Shown here: in pieces, positions 17,758 through 28,650 of the stretch | Layout: each line of letters opens with the position of its first letter | Numbering within the stretch: position 1 is the stretch's first letter | Source of the DNA: Amphimedon queenslandica | Lineage: Eukaryota > Porifera > Demospongiae > Haplosclerida > Niphatidae | Length of the DNA: 31,904 nt | Assembly: GCF_000090795.2 (NCBI RefSeq) | Contig: NW_003546359.1 | Span: 111,818-143,721, forward strand | Direction: 5' to 3' | Translations under genes and position numbers: made by a program | Notes under the pieces: generated by a model | The model's input: the letters and a program-made list of their open reading frames with translations, nothing else | What the model was told of the DNA's origin: nothing | Database searches by the model: none

Positions 17758-20700
17758 ATGGCTTCAAAACCATCACATTTTCCATTAGGTGAGTCAGATC
17801 ATTTATAACACAGTGATATACATATTTTGTGTACAGATATTAGCAAGTTAAAGTTTGTTTTACAAGTCTTGAGGCATTACAAGTTTCCTGAAGCAAGATG
17901 GTTTGAGTTTGGATTGAATCTTGGTCTGCTTCATCCTACACTGGAAGCTATTGAGTCAGCTCATAGAGGGAATCCTTCACGCTGCCTGATGGAGTGTTTA
18001 ACCAAGTGGTTGACTAAAGCTGATGATAATGTCACCACTGTTGGTCCTATAATCTGGAAGACACTGGCTAATGCGCTCAATGAAATGAATCTAATATCTA
18101 TTTCTGATGATTTTCGTAAAACAAGTAATAATAACACTATCATTTTTATAACGTAATATTATTCATTTAGTGACAGATCCTTTTAGTGAGATATTGCAGT
18201 GTTATATTGGTAGACTAGCTCAAGTTGTTCTTACTGAGGAATCAGTTGATCTCTTACATACAGAGGGATTGATATCTAAGGATACATTAGCAAAAGTGAA
18301 GAGTTGTGGTTGTTCATTGGTAGGAGATCCAATGTTACTAATATTAAGTGCTGTAGCTGAAGATCATAGCAAGTTATGTACTCTGACAAGCATTCTAATG
18401 AAATCAAAGGAAGCAGTGTCTTTAGCTAGTGATATAATAATGGAATGTGGTAAATGGAAAGTTTTATAAATACACTTAACTTATTTATATTCCAATAAAA
18501 TAGGAAAGTCATTTCCTTCAGCAACAGTGATGTCATCTTGTCAACAAGCAAGTACTTTAACATCTTCAAGTAATGATATAATATAACATATATACATTGA
18601 CTATTATAATAAATACAGGATCTGGACAATTACAAGATAGTAGTAGTGAGACTCAAGTAACTACCAATACTGATGCTACTCCACAAGGTTAGTAACATTA
18701 ATTATACTCAATTCAATGTCATTACACTCTATTATAATATAGGTGTAGTAGAGGTGATAGTTCACCCTGGCTATGAAGCTGAGTTTGATAGAATGGATCA
18801 TAAGCTTGGTACACTTATTCACAATATCGTTCCTCTTATTGAAGCAGCCATACCCTCTGTCAATGATTTGAAGACCTACATTGGAAGGTGTCAGAAAAAA
18901 TTAAAGCCTCGATTGAAAAATGCCAACAGCTTTGATGATGTAATGGAAGTGATTGAGGATGAGTGTTCTATCACTAATGTTGCTCTATTGGAGACTATAG
19001 TGAACAAATACTCAATACAAGATGCTGGAGACATGATATTAACTTATCAGACACACTTGGATGAATTCTGTGAGAACAAATTAACAATGTTTTGTAATCG
19101 TCAGCTTAAGAGATTATCCTCTTCTCTCCTCACTTGTGAGACGATCAAGTTTGTTCTAAAGTGGAATCCAAGTGAGTATTCTCTCTCCAGTATCAGAGCC
19201 CTCCTATGGAAAACGTTCAAGGATAATCAAGTGGAGGTGGTAGTGATCAAAGAAGGGAACTCCATCATTGTTACTTGTTATGCTCCTCATTATCTGATGG
19301 AGAGTTTACTAGTGACAGCTAGAGATAATGTTGATATGCTAAAGGAGATGGGATTGATTAGTTTAACTATTGGTTACTATACTGTGTATGATGAACATGC
19401 AATTGATGAGGTTAGTGAATGTATGTGTATATAAAATTAATAGTATACTTTAATAATGGATAGGAGGTGAAGAGTCTATTGAAAGAACTGGAGATGGTAG
19501 AGAGTGAAAGAGATGATTTACTTGAGGAGAATGCTAAATTGAAGGGTACAATAGACTCATTAGGTACATACTAATTATTATTAATTATAATTAATTTATT
19601 GATGATTCAAAGGTATGTCATATCAAAGTAAAGAAGTTGATATAAGCAATAAGTCATCAGGACAATCATCAGGTATAATGACATTCTTTTTTTAGACATG
19701 ATATCTATGAAGTATGAATATCGTCATGTGTGCAATTTTTGAATAAATACATCTTGCAGCTGAATTGTTGTTCCTAATAATTTAATTGCTTCATTTTTAG
19801 TTTTAGAGTCTGAAAAGGGAAACAGTAAAAAGAAGGTGACAAAAGCAATGCAAATGGAAATAGATCATTTACGATCATCTCTTCAAAGCAAAACAGGTAC
19901 ATGTATGTATACAGACATACTTAATACTGTATAATGACAATAGAGTACAGCTGTGTTTAGAGTATCATTATTGCTTGTACATTAATTTGTGACCATAATT
20001 GACAAAAGGGCCCTTATGGCGGATTTTAAAATTGATCTTAATAATGGCAAATATCAACCTGTGAGTGCTTTGTTAGACAATCATTATTTCTAAAAGTTTC
20101 ATGGTAACTTTTTGCATCCTGTGGAGTAATTTTATGATAAATGGGGCTCAGGAAGTTGGATTTCTTAGGCTAGAAAGACAAATTTCACTACCTGCCATAA
20201 GGTACCTTTTGTCAATTATGGTCACATTTGTTATAGTAGGAGGATGATTGTGTATATACTCAATACTAATACCGGTCCTTCTTACATGCAATCGAATAAT
20301 ACGCAAATTATTGATAAATATTTTCTTAATGTTTTTAAATTAGCAACTAATTTTTGATTTGTATTAAATTATTAATGACTATAGGAATAGAAGAAACATT
20401 AATTAGAGTAGAGCGAACATTAATTGAAAGAGAAAAGGAGATAGAACAGTTACAGGAAAAGATATCATTAATGAATATACAACAACTGAAAGAAACTTCA
20501 ATTACTTTTAGTATGTATTACATTATATTAACATAATGACTAGTACTGGTATTTTAGGAAAGGATCAGTGTACACAATATATGGATCCACCAAAAGGACT
20601 AGTTTATGTAGCTATTAAACAATGGGAGGCAAGGGATAGCAATCAGCTTTCAATCAAGAAAGGAGAGAAACTTGAGATCAAGCAGGAGCGTACTAGTGGA

Positions 20701-21830
20701 TGGTGGCTTGCAAGATCATTAGATACTGATCAAGAGGGATTTGTTTATTTTAGAGATATTGAAAAAGATGAAGAGAGTGAATTGTCAACATTGGAATCAC
20801 TTGAACTATTTCATTATGCAATGACAGAAAATGTTGACATACCTAAAATCAAGGAAATTAAGACGAGGAGCAACGTTGAGAGAGCAAGTCTCTTTTTATC
20901 ATTAATTAAACAAGATTCAGTTCTGCTAAATCAACTTAGAAAAAAAGAACATGGTAAGGTATATTTATATGTACCAATATTCCCTAGTGTTTAAGAGTAT
21001 TAAATATTGTCTATGATTTGCAATTTCAATAGTACAATATTTTAAAAGTCAATTTAAGATGTTCTGGAGTACAAAACTTGTATTTTTTGCTTAAATGTTG
21101 GCAAATTCATAATTTGGTACATTATAAAATCCACATAAAACCAGTGTTGCTTTGCTTTAGCTATTAAAAATATGATAATAGAAAATAATACTTGATAATA
21201 CTGTAATTTTTTATATATTCAGGAAAACCTAAAGCAATTAGGTGGTATGATGATGGTGTTAAACTGACCTCTCCATCTGTAATACAATGTCAAGAAGTAG
21301 TTTCTCTATTAACATTCAAACATACGACCATTATCATCAGCGAATCATCTCCTGACATTGTGTGTGATCTGTTGCCAGTTTTATTACAAAATGAAAAGGT
21401 GAAATACTTGAAAATACGAGACACTCAACTAACACAGGACTGCATCTCATCCTTATGTAACTTACTGGCTAATAATAAATCATTATTAGATTTAATTATT
21501 ACTAACTGTTCCATTGATGACAAAGCAGTTGCTGATATTACAAATGTACTACAAACACACAATAACACACTTTTAGGAATAGTCTTAGGTAATAATCCTC
21601 GTATTACTTCAGTTAGTGCTCAGTCTCTTTCTGAACTAATTATCAACAATTCAACATTAACTGGATTACAAATAACAGACACTTCAATAATATCTAATCA
21701 AATATTACTAATTCTTCAATCGTTAACAATTAATAAAACTATAAAGCTCATTCTAGATATGAAGCACAAAGACACATGCACAGAATACCATGACTATAAT
21801 ACTATAAAAGATAGAGTAATATTTTACTAA
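17758..21830 (+). CDS. Death domain / CARD-like / central module / coiled coil / SH3 / LRR protein, gene 2 (926 aa, 12 exons)
   Basis: Exons 17758-17788, 17837-18124, 18171-18449, 18504-18569, 18619-18687, 18749-19410, 19464-19563, 19613-19672, 19801-19896, 20385-20510, 20558-20953 and 21223-21830 join without a stop into 927 codons. All introns are GT-AG; all are phase 1 except the one after exon 6 (phase 0). Domains: death domain about 15-95; CARD-like fold 107-199; Ser/Thr linker to 244; a central module 245-465, mostly helical and then with a beta-rich end (VEVVVIKEGNSIIVTCYAP); coiled coils 466-498 (KELEMVESERDDLLEENAKL) and 540-592; SH3 about 603-655 (NQLSIKKGEKLEI, SGWWLARS, EGFVY); helical segment; LRRs 725-926 (NEKVKYLKIRDTQLTQDCIS and similar). 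Helical-then-beta modules next to death folds are common in uncharacterised sponge and cnidarian proteins, from general knowledge. A cytosolic immune or cell-death adaptor is inferred. Exon 6 could instead start at 18743, adding two residues. Confidence 0.87.
19989..20225. mobile_element. 237-bp GTGACC MITE in intron of gene 2
   Basis: Termini GTGACCATAATTGACAAAAG and CTTTTGTCAATTATGGTCAC, flanked by ATTT (19985-19988 and 20226-20229). Gene 1 has the uninterrupted site ACATTAATTTGTTATA near 2920, which fixes the insertion precisely and dates it after the duplication. It is inside the intron between exons 9 and 10 and leaves splice sites untouched. Confidence 0.92.
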
Positions 21831-22130
21831 CAATTAATAATTATTGTATTTTGCTTTTGTTGATGATGCTAACTGATCAATTACTATTAATTTAAACACA
21901 AAAATAATTAACAAAGTGATTTTAAATATGTACAAAAACAAGTAAATACAAAATAATAATAATTGTGTTAACCCATTTTAATAATAAATAATTATTGCTG
22001 CAATTACAGACAATTAATATAAAATATAAGAGAATAGTACAACCAACTTATTGGGCAAGCAGTACATGTGTCAGTTGTTATTAAATAATAATAATAATAA
22101 TAATATATTATCTTATTATAACTGAACTAT
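21831..22130. other. 3' flank of gene 2
   Basis: AT-rich non-coding stretch homologous to the flank of gene 1; short (AAT)n tract near 22086-22105. Confidence 0.45.
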
Positions 22131-22960
22131 TATGATGGTCCTGTGTCCGGTCCCCTCCCCCTCCTCCACAGCATCCTCCCTTAGCACATGGTGTATCAGT
22201 CTGTCTTAAGAGAGGCACCAGCTGGTAAACTAGTTAAACAATCTGGTGGTAACTTACAAGCTATGAGACAAGAGAGAGAGAAAGAGAGATTATGGTTGAA
22301 GCCAAAGCCTCTATTTGTATTATTAGTAATGGTTCAGCTACTCGAGGTGTCCATTACCTCAAGGAGCCCAATATTTCACTCCCAGTCCAACTGTTACAGT
22401 CTCAACCAGTTCCTCATCATGCACACATTCATCAATGCTGGCTACATGTAACACTGGTGGGACAGGAGCAGGCAGTCCAGTCTTGAGAACTGGAGGTGTG
22501 GTTTAATACATTTTGACTGGCTCAACACTCACTAGTTTGCCTGCTCCACCCCCTGAGGACTGGGAATAAGGTATCTGTGTGACAATTACTATAACAGTGT
22601 GTGTGTACTGTTGACTATAATTGTAAATCATTAAAATAATACTAAAAGGAACAGCATTGTATAGTACTAAAAGGCACAGTTCTGTATAGTAAATGTAGTA
22701 AACATACTCAGTATTTATATTAATGTTACAATAGTACATACTACAGTACATCATTAGTAGCTACTCACTTATTTCAATGAACATTTCCTCAGCATTCCTA
22801 GCAGTGAGGGCACTAGTCTCTGCAAATATGGCATTAGCTTCTGATGCATAAGTCTGACTTTGTTCAGCTGGAATCTGAGAGGAGAGGAGAAGGGAGAGAA
22901 AGGAGAGGAGATAAAAGGAGAGTGTAGTAGAGAGAGATACAGGATTTATTACATTTTTGA
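22131..22960 (-). pseudogene. Rab GTPase fossil, copy c (last two exons)
   Basis: Exon 22769-22874 (106 nt) reads IPAEQSQTYASEANAIFAET then SALTARNAEEMFIEI, with the Rab ETSA box. The next exon starts at 22260 (acceptor CTCATAG) in matching phase: CKLPPDCLTSLPAGASLKTD and then TGA at 22196-22198. Beyond this stop, in another frame, lies KGGCCGGGGG, the would-be prenylated double-Cys tail; relative to copy a, two bases of an AGAG run are missing, which causes the frameshift. Earlier Rab exons are absent, so a functional protein is not possible from here. Confidence 0.72.
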
Positions 22961-23277
22961 TACATATTGATATACTTATTCTATGTAGAAAGTTTGAGCT
23001 TAACTTTTTGAGTCATGAGAATTAAAAAACGGCCTATTTTTAAAAATTTTCCAAAGCCATAGCCCATGGTTTTTTTTCCAAAAAATGGCTTCGTAATCAC
23101 CCTAAGCATGCCAGCAGTACTGAAAGTGTTGTTTATCTAATTTTTTCTTCTCTTAATAGCTACCTTGTGATGGCTACCCCAACATTTACAAGTATTTCTG
23201 GCACAATTTGATAAGTACTTTTTGTACTGAATTCTAAGTAATGCACACTTTTTGTTCACACTGCTTTTCTATGTTAT
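22961..23277. other. Non-coding stretch at the change of sequence texture
   Basis: No coding signal. To the right of about 22.5 kb no TACATGTA palindromes or long TAA tracts are seen. Confidence 0.4.
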
Positions 23278-23286
23278 GTGAAAAAA

Positions 23287-23640
23287 TTTCTGACTATAAA
23301 CTATAAGGTAACCATTAACCCTGCTCTTTCAGTTGATATCCATCCTATTCCAAAGCCACAGGAATTGTTTGCCAGTCTGGCGGGAGGAGTCAAGTTCACA
23401 AAGCTGGAATTGTCACAAGCATATCAACAAATTCTATTGGATGAAAAATTGAAAGAACTTGTAACGAATAATACTCAAAAGGGACTCTTTAGCCTACCAG
23501 GTTCACTGGTAGGTTAATTGCCATTTGGTGTGGCTTCACAGGACCAGCAATATTTCAGCAACCAATAGACTGGACTGTATTTTGCAAAGTGTGTCGAGGG
23601 TCTGTTGTTATAAAGATGACATCCTGTTTTTTTAATTTTT
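23287..23640 (+). pseudogene. Ty3/gypsy reverse transcriptase remnant
   Basis: From 23287 the plus strand reads YKVTINPALSVDIHPIPKPQ, then FTKLELSQAYQQILLDE and a stop at 23515. After a one-base shift, LPFGVAS and PAIFQQ appear, and in a third frame SRVCCYKDDILF (YKDD at 23609-23620, where YxDD is the catalytic motif). This is the palm/fingers order of a Ty3/gypsy RT broken by at least two frameshifts. No LTR, RNase H or integrase was found nearby. Confidence 0.8.
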
Positions 23641-24922
23641 GTCTTAAGGTTTGTAACTCTGCATTTTGTTCTGTGGAGTACAGGAACAACATGATCTAAC
23701 AGTTCTCGAATTCCATACAATCACAAAATGAATGTACTAATGGCCACGATCTTATTAGGCTGTGTCTACAGGTCCGGTAACTGGACACAGTTTTCAATTG
23801 CTAGAGATCTGGCAGTCCGTTTTTCTCCGTAAAACAGCTTGTGCGCATGCGCAATAGTGCAAAATGGAACTTGATCTTTTTATCAAGAAACACTAAATCC
23901 TAATCCCAAAACCCTGCAATCCCAGAGGCTAAGATGTACAAGAGTGTGTTATTTCTTGACCTAAATAAATCCAAAAAGGAGAAACAAAGGGAAAAAATCA
24001 TTTTAAAAAAAGAAAAAAAATCAAAGACCGTAGCATAGTTCCATGCAGTAGTCCTGACATATGCTCAATGGAGGTTTTTCTTGATGTACATTAACCATTT
24101 AGGATTTTAACAGACTCTTTTCATCAGCCTTAGGTTATCTTGTTCAGGCCTCTCATTGTAAAAAGACCCCATGATGACCAGGTACATTTACATTCATTAA
24201 AAAATTGACATATTTTCTTTATACTACTTAAGAAAATTTCTTACAAAACACGGCTCTCAAATATTTGATTAAAAGTAGATTGGACAAAATAAACCATCGA
24301 TGTGAATAACAAAGTAGGGACAATTGGCCATCAGATAAATCACGCCGCTAAGCCGTACAACAACTGCGTTGGTGTTTTAGTGAAAGACAAGGTAGCAATA
24401 GTTTCAAAAAATGATTAAAAAGGGAGACCGATCACATGGGATTATGGCTTCAGATCCAAGGATCTTCTGTGGTTGAAAACTTTCTCAAGGTAACGTTCTT
24501 AATAGTCCATTGAACTTTATATTGCCATTCTTTTTCCATTAGCATAGCCAGGCCAAGGACATCAGAATCGCCTCTAGAAAGTGCAGTAAAGCCTTAAGTA
24601 CAATGATATTTCAAATATATTATTGTAAATTATTAGACACTTCACACAATGCCCCTGTGCTTGAGTATGGAAGAGAGTAGAAGATCCTCGGAGCATCTCC
24701 ACCAACAGCACCCTTCCCTGACTGGCCAGGATTTTAGATATTATTTTGCCAAAATGCTTAGTATGAAGCATGCAAGTAAAGAGACCAGTCAGGGGAGGAA
24801 GCGAGGGGGTTGACCAAGGGCATATCTGGTTATGAAGTGGAGATGACACCTGCAAAAATCGTGAAATTAATAGAGTGAGTAGAATATGGCAATCGTCTTT
24901 ATTGTCATTAAGTTACCCACAG
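23641..24922. other. 1.3 kb without a supported gene
   Basis: A possible 34-nt exon (24148-24181, CAG acceptor, GTACAT donor) and open minus-strand frames occur, but none has domain or splice support. Confidence 0.3.
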
Positions 24923-25102
24923 TGACCATGGAAACCCACAACTCATAAAGCACCTCCAAATAACTGGGGAAGAAGAGCCATTCACCTCCACTCAACTGAA
25001 GTGTTACATTCAAGAACTACAGAAGAGAGGGGTGGGGGTGAGTGGCATAATAAGTAATCTTGAGGGACTTGTCAAAGCCATCCAGGCAGCCAAGGACAAG
25101 GA
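24923..25102 (+). CDS. Isolated exon, unknown protein (helical)
   Basis: Between CCCACAG and GTGAGTC the plus strand is open for about 60 codons: DHGNPQLIKHLQITGEEEPF, STQLKCYIQELQKRGVGVSG, LEGLVKAIQAAKDK. It looks like a genuine amphipathic helical exon. A following exon may be 25185-25265, which is in phase (basic, KKKDLKQKQGFRCH) but also open in another frame (RLPVPQSVAISKFMESK). I do not recognise the protein. It may belong to the gene at 26566-28229 or to another. Confidence 0.4.
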
Positions 25103-25735
25103 GTGAGTCAAGACAAACAATTTTTAATGCTTCTGTATTTTAGACACAAGACCTTCATTAAAGAAACCAAACTGTTCCTAACAGAACAAAGAAGAAAGAT
25201 CTGAAACAGAAGCAAGGCTTCCGGTGCCACAGAGCGTCGCCATTAGCAAGTTTATGGAGAGCAAGGTAATGCTCATGATACTGATTGAGACAGACAAGAA
25301 ACAAATTAGTTTAATAGTGGAAAAAAAGATACAAGGAGGGTGACGAGGTGCCTCTAATTGCTGACCATAGGCTAAAATTGAAATGTAGAATTGAAAATAA
25401 AATTTTGATTACTTGATATAAAAATAAATGTTTAGAAAACTTAGACATGGATGTTCATTTTTTTTTCAAAGAATATCTCAGGCTTCAAAGAAGACACAAA
25501 ATCTAACAAGGAATTCTCCATTTCTTATCTGAGGCTCTACCTCATCTATTGTTCCATCCTCTATCCCTACATTCCCTCAGTCAGTCCCTCCCAGGCAGCA
25601 CTTTTAAAGTTTAAGATTATAGTTTATAATAGAATTTTTTACCTTTAACAGAAACGAATGAATCCAACAGCTTTTTTGCTTTTCAATTCAATTATTTTGG
25701 AACAAAATTTATATTATAATATTTAACATCACTAA

Positions 25736-25874
25736 AGTTAATATTAAAATTTGTAACTGATACAGTCCTATTCTATCACTGAATGTGATGCTTTAATCCA
25801 CAAGGATATTCCAAAACAGGAGCCCAGACTCCAGGCAATGGAGAGGGCAACATCCTTGGAAATTGATGCATGAT
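25736..25874 (+). CDS. Possible terminal exon, unknown protein
   Basis: After a GATACAG acceptor (about 25765) the frame reads SYSITECDALIHKDIPKQEP, RLQAMERATSLEIDA to TGA at 25872-25874. Protein-like composition, no known domain. Could be the last exon of the gene containing 24923-25102. Confidence 0.3.
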
Positions 25875-26565
25875 GCATTATTGCCGGTCACATTTATCAC
25901 AAAATTATCATTCACTCATTAATGAGTTGCACCAAAAATCTCCAGAGATTCCTGTTGTGGTTATCAAATCATAATATAAATATATAAAATATCTTGAATT
26001 TATTCTCCAAAAAGGATAATTCATTCTGAGAAGACCTGCAAGGCTAGTTTCACAAATGATACTGCCAAGCATTTCTTTTTTGAGCTACCTATCATGGCTA
26101 ACAAAAGTGCTGAAAGTCCAAAGCATCATTTGTTTAGGGTTCAACAACTTTAAAATCTTTAATCGCCAAGCAACTTATTGAGTTACAGGCGTAATAGGTT
26201 TGCTTAAGCGGTCTTTTTAAAACTTTTTCATTTTAATATTAAGAAACTTTTTGAATAAATTTTTTGTGATATAATAATTTAATTTAGAGTTATTTTAGGT
26301 TACTAATATTTGCCTTTGCATCAGTCATTATGTACTAAATACATAGTCTTTGTTTGTTTTAAATATTAAGTATTATCTTAATTGTAGTTGTCTCTTTGAA
26401 TTGTGAAATGTCGAGAAGAAAGCAAGACAAGGGTGAATACCTTTTTAGCTTTGTTACTACAATATTATTGCTTCATCTAATAGAAAGAGTCAAGAAGTTT
26501 TTGAAGAGTGCTTGAACTACAAAAAGTAGGTAGCAAATGGTTCGACAAGTTCATATTTTGTGTAG
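25875..26565. other. Intergenic or 5' region of the micro-exon gene
   Basis: AT-rich. Around 26408 an ATG opens SRRKQDK before a GTGAAT donor, and around 26485 KSQEVFEECLNYKK is open, but their phases do not join to the exon at 26566. Confidence 0.3.
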
Positions 26566-28229
26566 GAAAATAAACATGTAGTACTGCCAATAAGTATGAT
26601 GCCTTACGGTAAGGTTCCAATACCTGCAAGAGATGACAGCATACCAGTCAATGAGTTCAATGTTATGAAACAAGACCTTGAGAAACACTTGACCAAAGCA
26701 AGAAAATCTCTTAATGTTCCACGTCCCAGAAAAATTCGAGTTTTTGAAGTATGTACTCCACTTTACATTTATAAAAAAAACACCTTTCTAGGACAGCAAT
26801 GACGAAGAGATAGAGTTGCCCAGGGAATCAATTGAAGTTTGCAAAACAATTTATTGGTTAAATATAACCATTTGCTACAGGATACAAGTCACATCGTTAA
26901 TGAAGCTCCATTGCCAATAGTATCCCTTCAAGTATGGTATCAGTACTGTTTGACATTTTTTAGTAATATTTTTAGGACACCTACAAGCAAAGGGACACTG
27001 AACAAGTTGTGATGTCTATATTTACTAATGTAAATTTTAAAAAACCATACAGGCACGATCGGGGCCCCTGTCTGCCCGGCAAGTTTTGAATCCCCAACTT
27101 ATGATTCTTGACATGCAGAGGGACCTCCAATACGGACGGTACTGGTAGGTTTACTTTGAAATAAGCACCAACCCTTCTCTAGTCTGATAGTGACGAAGAC
27201 TTTCAGTACATCACATTGTCAATGAAAAAACACATGGTGGAAGGACAGTAGGTCACGAGGTTTTTTAACGTTGCACATTATTTTGCAGGCTACTTCAAAG
27301 TCAAAGACCTCAATGGGAAGAAAAGGTAAAAGGCAAAAGGTGAGTTCTGCCATTAATGTAAAAAGTCCATGGAAACTTATCTGACACCAATAGACACATC
27401 CCACAGGCCAAGGTGTAGACACAAGTGCAGCTGCCTCTTCTGTAAGTCAATTTTACTCGTACAGTTGTAAAATTAATATTCCATCCATCTTAGTGTCACT
27501 CTAAGTGTGAAGTGAGGTCACAAGTGAGGATGGTTGAAGTAAGCTTAATTTTTAAATTTGCTGAAAAATCTTTGTAGTATGATTCTAGCGACTCTTCTGT
27601 ACAACGAGACTTGAGCCACAAGTATCATCTTAGATCTAAGGGCAAGGTACGTTCAAGATCATTCCGTTCAAAAATTTATTGTCACATTGTGATAACATGC
27701 ATAATTTTTTTTCAGACAATTGTAAGTTGTGCATTGACCGAATATAGGAAGAGACTATGTGGGCGGCAACATGTAAGCTCTAACCCAAATTTGCATATAA
27801 TTTCAGTGTTTTTCAAAATGTATAGGAGGATGAGGAGGGTCCTTCCCTTGAGGCTCATAGTACTTTGAAGCAAAGAAGTCAGAGTGTTGTAAGTTCTTTC
27901 CTTTTTCGGAAACTGATTTTAAAATTATTACAACAGGCTGAGCCTATTATGAAAGTGAGAAGAGTTACCAGACGCATAGTGAGTTTTTGAAAGTGTTCAC
28001 TGCCATAATCTTTTTCCTAGGAGAGTAGCAGTGATGAGAGTCAATGTGGCAAAGTTCCCAGTCTAGATGCCAAAGTAAAACAAATTTTAAATTTAATTAT
28101 TTTACAAAACTTTAGGATTTCTTCAGATATCATGGAAAGAGCTACCGAGTACCGACGACTGTTCCCTTCCGACGTGGTCGCAGCAGTGATGTTGATGTCA
28201 ACAGCATCACATGTGCTGAACCTGGAAAG
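26566..28229 (+). CDS. Unrecognised micro-exon gene, at least 15 exons, about 311 aa from the first ATG
   Basis: Exons 26566-26748, 26792-26836, 26881-26931, 26976-27005, 27053-27144, 27191-27236, 27289-27325, 27407-27441, 27494-27538, 27578-27646, 27716-27772, 27826-27888, 27937-27978, 28021-28074 and 28116-28229 join into one stop-free frame with GT-AG at every intron. Twelve of the 14 introns are phase 0, and most are 38-54 nt. The first in-frame ATG is at 26596 (MMPYGKVPIPARDD); the exon may instead be internal. The product alternates acidic-Ser patches (DSNDEEIELP, YDSSDSSVQ, ESSSDESQ) with basic ones (HLRSKGK, KVRRVTRRI, PFRRGRSS) and has no domain I know; a nuclear location would fit. 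The end is unsettled: a further intron would put TAA immediately after its acceptor at 28274, or reading on from 28230 gives 25 more codons to a TGA. Some small exons have alternative splice choices. Confidence 0.6.
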
Positions 28230-28362
28230 GTTTATAGACTGTCGACGTGTCTGACCTTGCGACACTTCACAGTAAATGTGGAGGGGAACAGTCACTCAAG
28301 CACATGACACTGTTTGCCACCGTACATGGCTATGGCATTTTTGTACCCTCATCCACACCAAA

Positions 28363-28477
28363 ATGGCAACCAACAAGTTAGATTTGGACGATACTAACAG
28401 GTCATCTAGGGCCTCATCCTCAGACCCAGATTATAACCCCAGTGAATCTTTTTCCATTTCGCCTGACTTGGAAACAA
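28363..28477 (+). CDS. Possible first coding exon, unknown protein
   Basis: ATG in a good context (ccaaaATGG) opens MATNKLDLDDTNRSSRASSS, DPDYNPSESFSISPDLETS up to a GTATGT donor (phase 1). Ser/Asp-rich N-termini like this are common in large uncharacterised sponge and cnidarian proteins. It could be the start of the gene whose later exons are seen from 30.2 kb. Confidence 0.35.
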
Positions 28478-28608
28478 GTATGTATCTTGCACGGACGATT
28501 ATGCATAGGCTCTAGACTAGTGTGAAATAGTCCTTGGTTTGCTAGCTACTGGGTTCAGTTGTACCCACCGTCATAGCACCATGCTCAAAGTTCACTAATA
28601 ACTGCATG

Positions 28609-28610
<2 letters not shown>

Positions 28611-28648
<38 letters not shown>
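28611..28648. repeat. CA dinucleotide microsatellite
   Basis: Unbroken (CA)n run. On the minus strand it produces a false Val-Cys repeat. Confidence 0.9.

Positions 28649-28650
<2 letters not shown>

Larger units (their letters stand above)
16883..22450. repeat. Segmental duplication, copy 2
   Basis: Counterpart of 716-5198. It starts TCTATATAGCTG, matching TCTATATAGTTG directly after the LTR in copy 1, so it carries the empty site for that retrotransposon. It also lacks the two hairpin MITEs of copy 1, but has an extra MITE in a gene intron and the full-length central exons. Further right, 22270-22960 matches 14741-15476. Confidence 0.85.

Noticed and set aside
18426..18629. Minus-strand frame across gene 2 exons
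   Set aside because: Shadow of the well-supported plus-strand gene.
24574..24855. Minus-strand open frame of 93 codons
   Set aside because: No recognisable domain, and composition is unlike the neighbouring exons; kept only as unassigned sequence.
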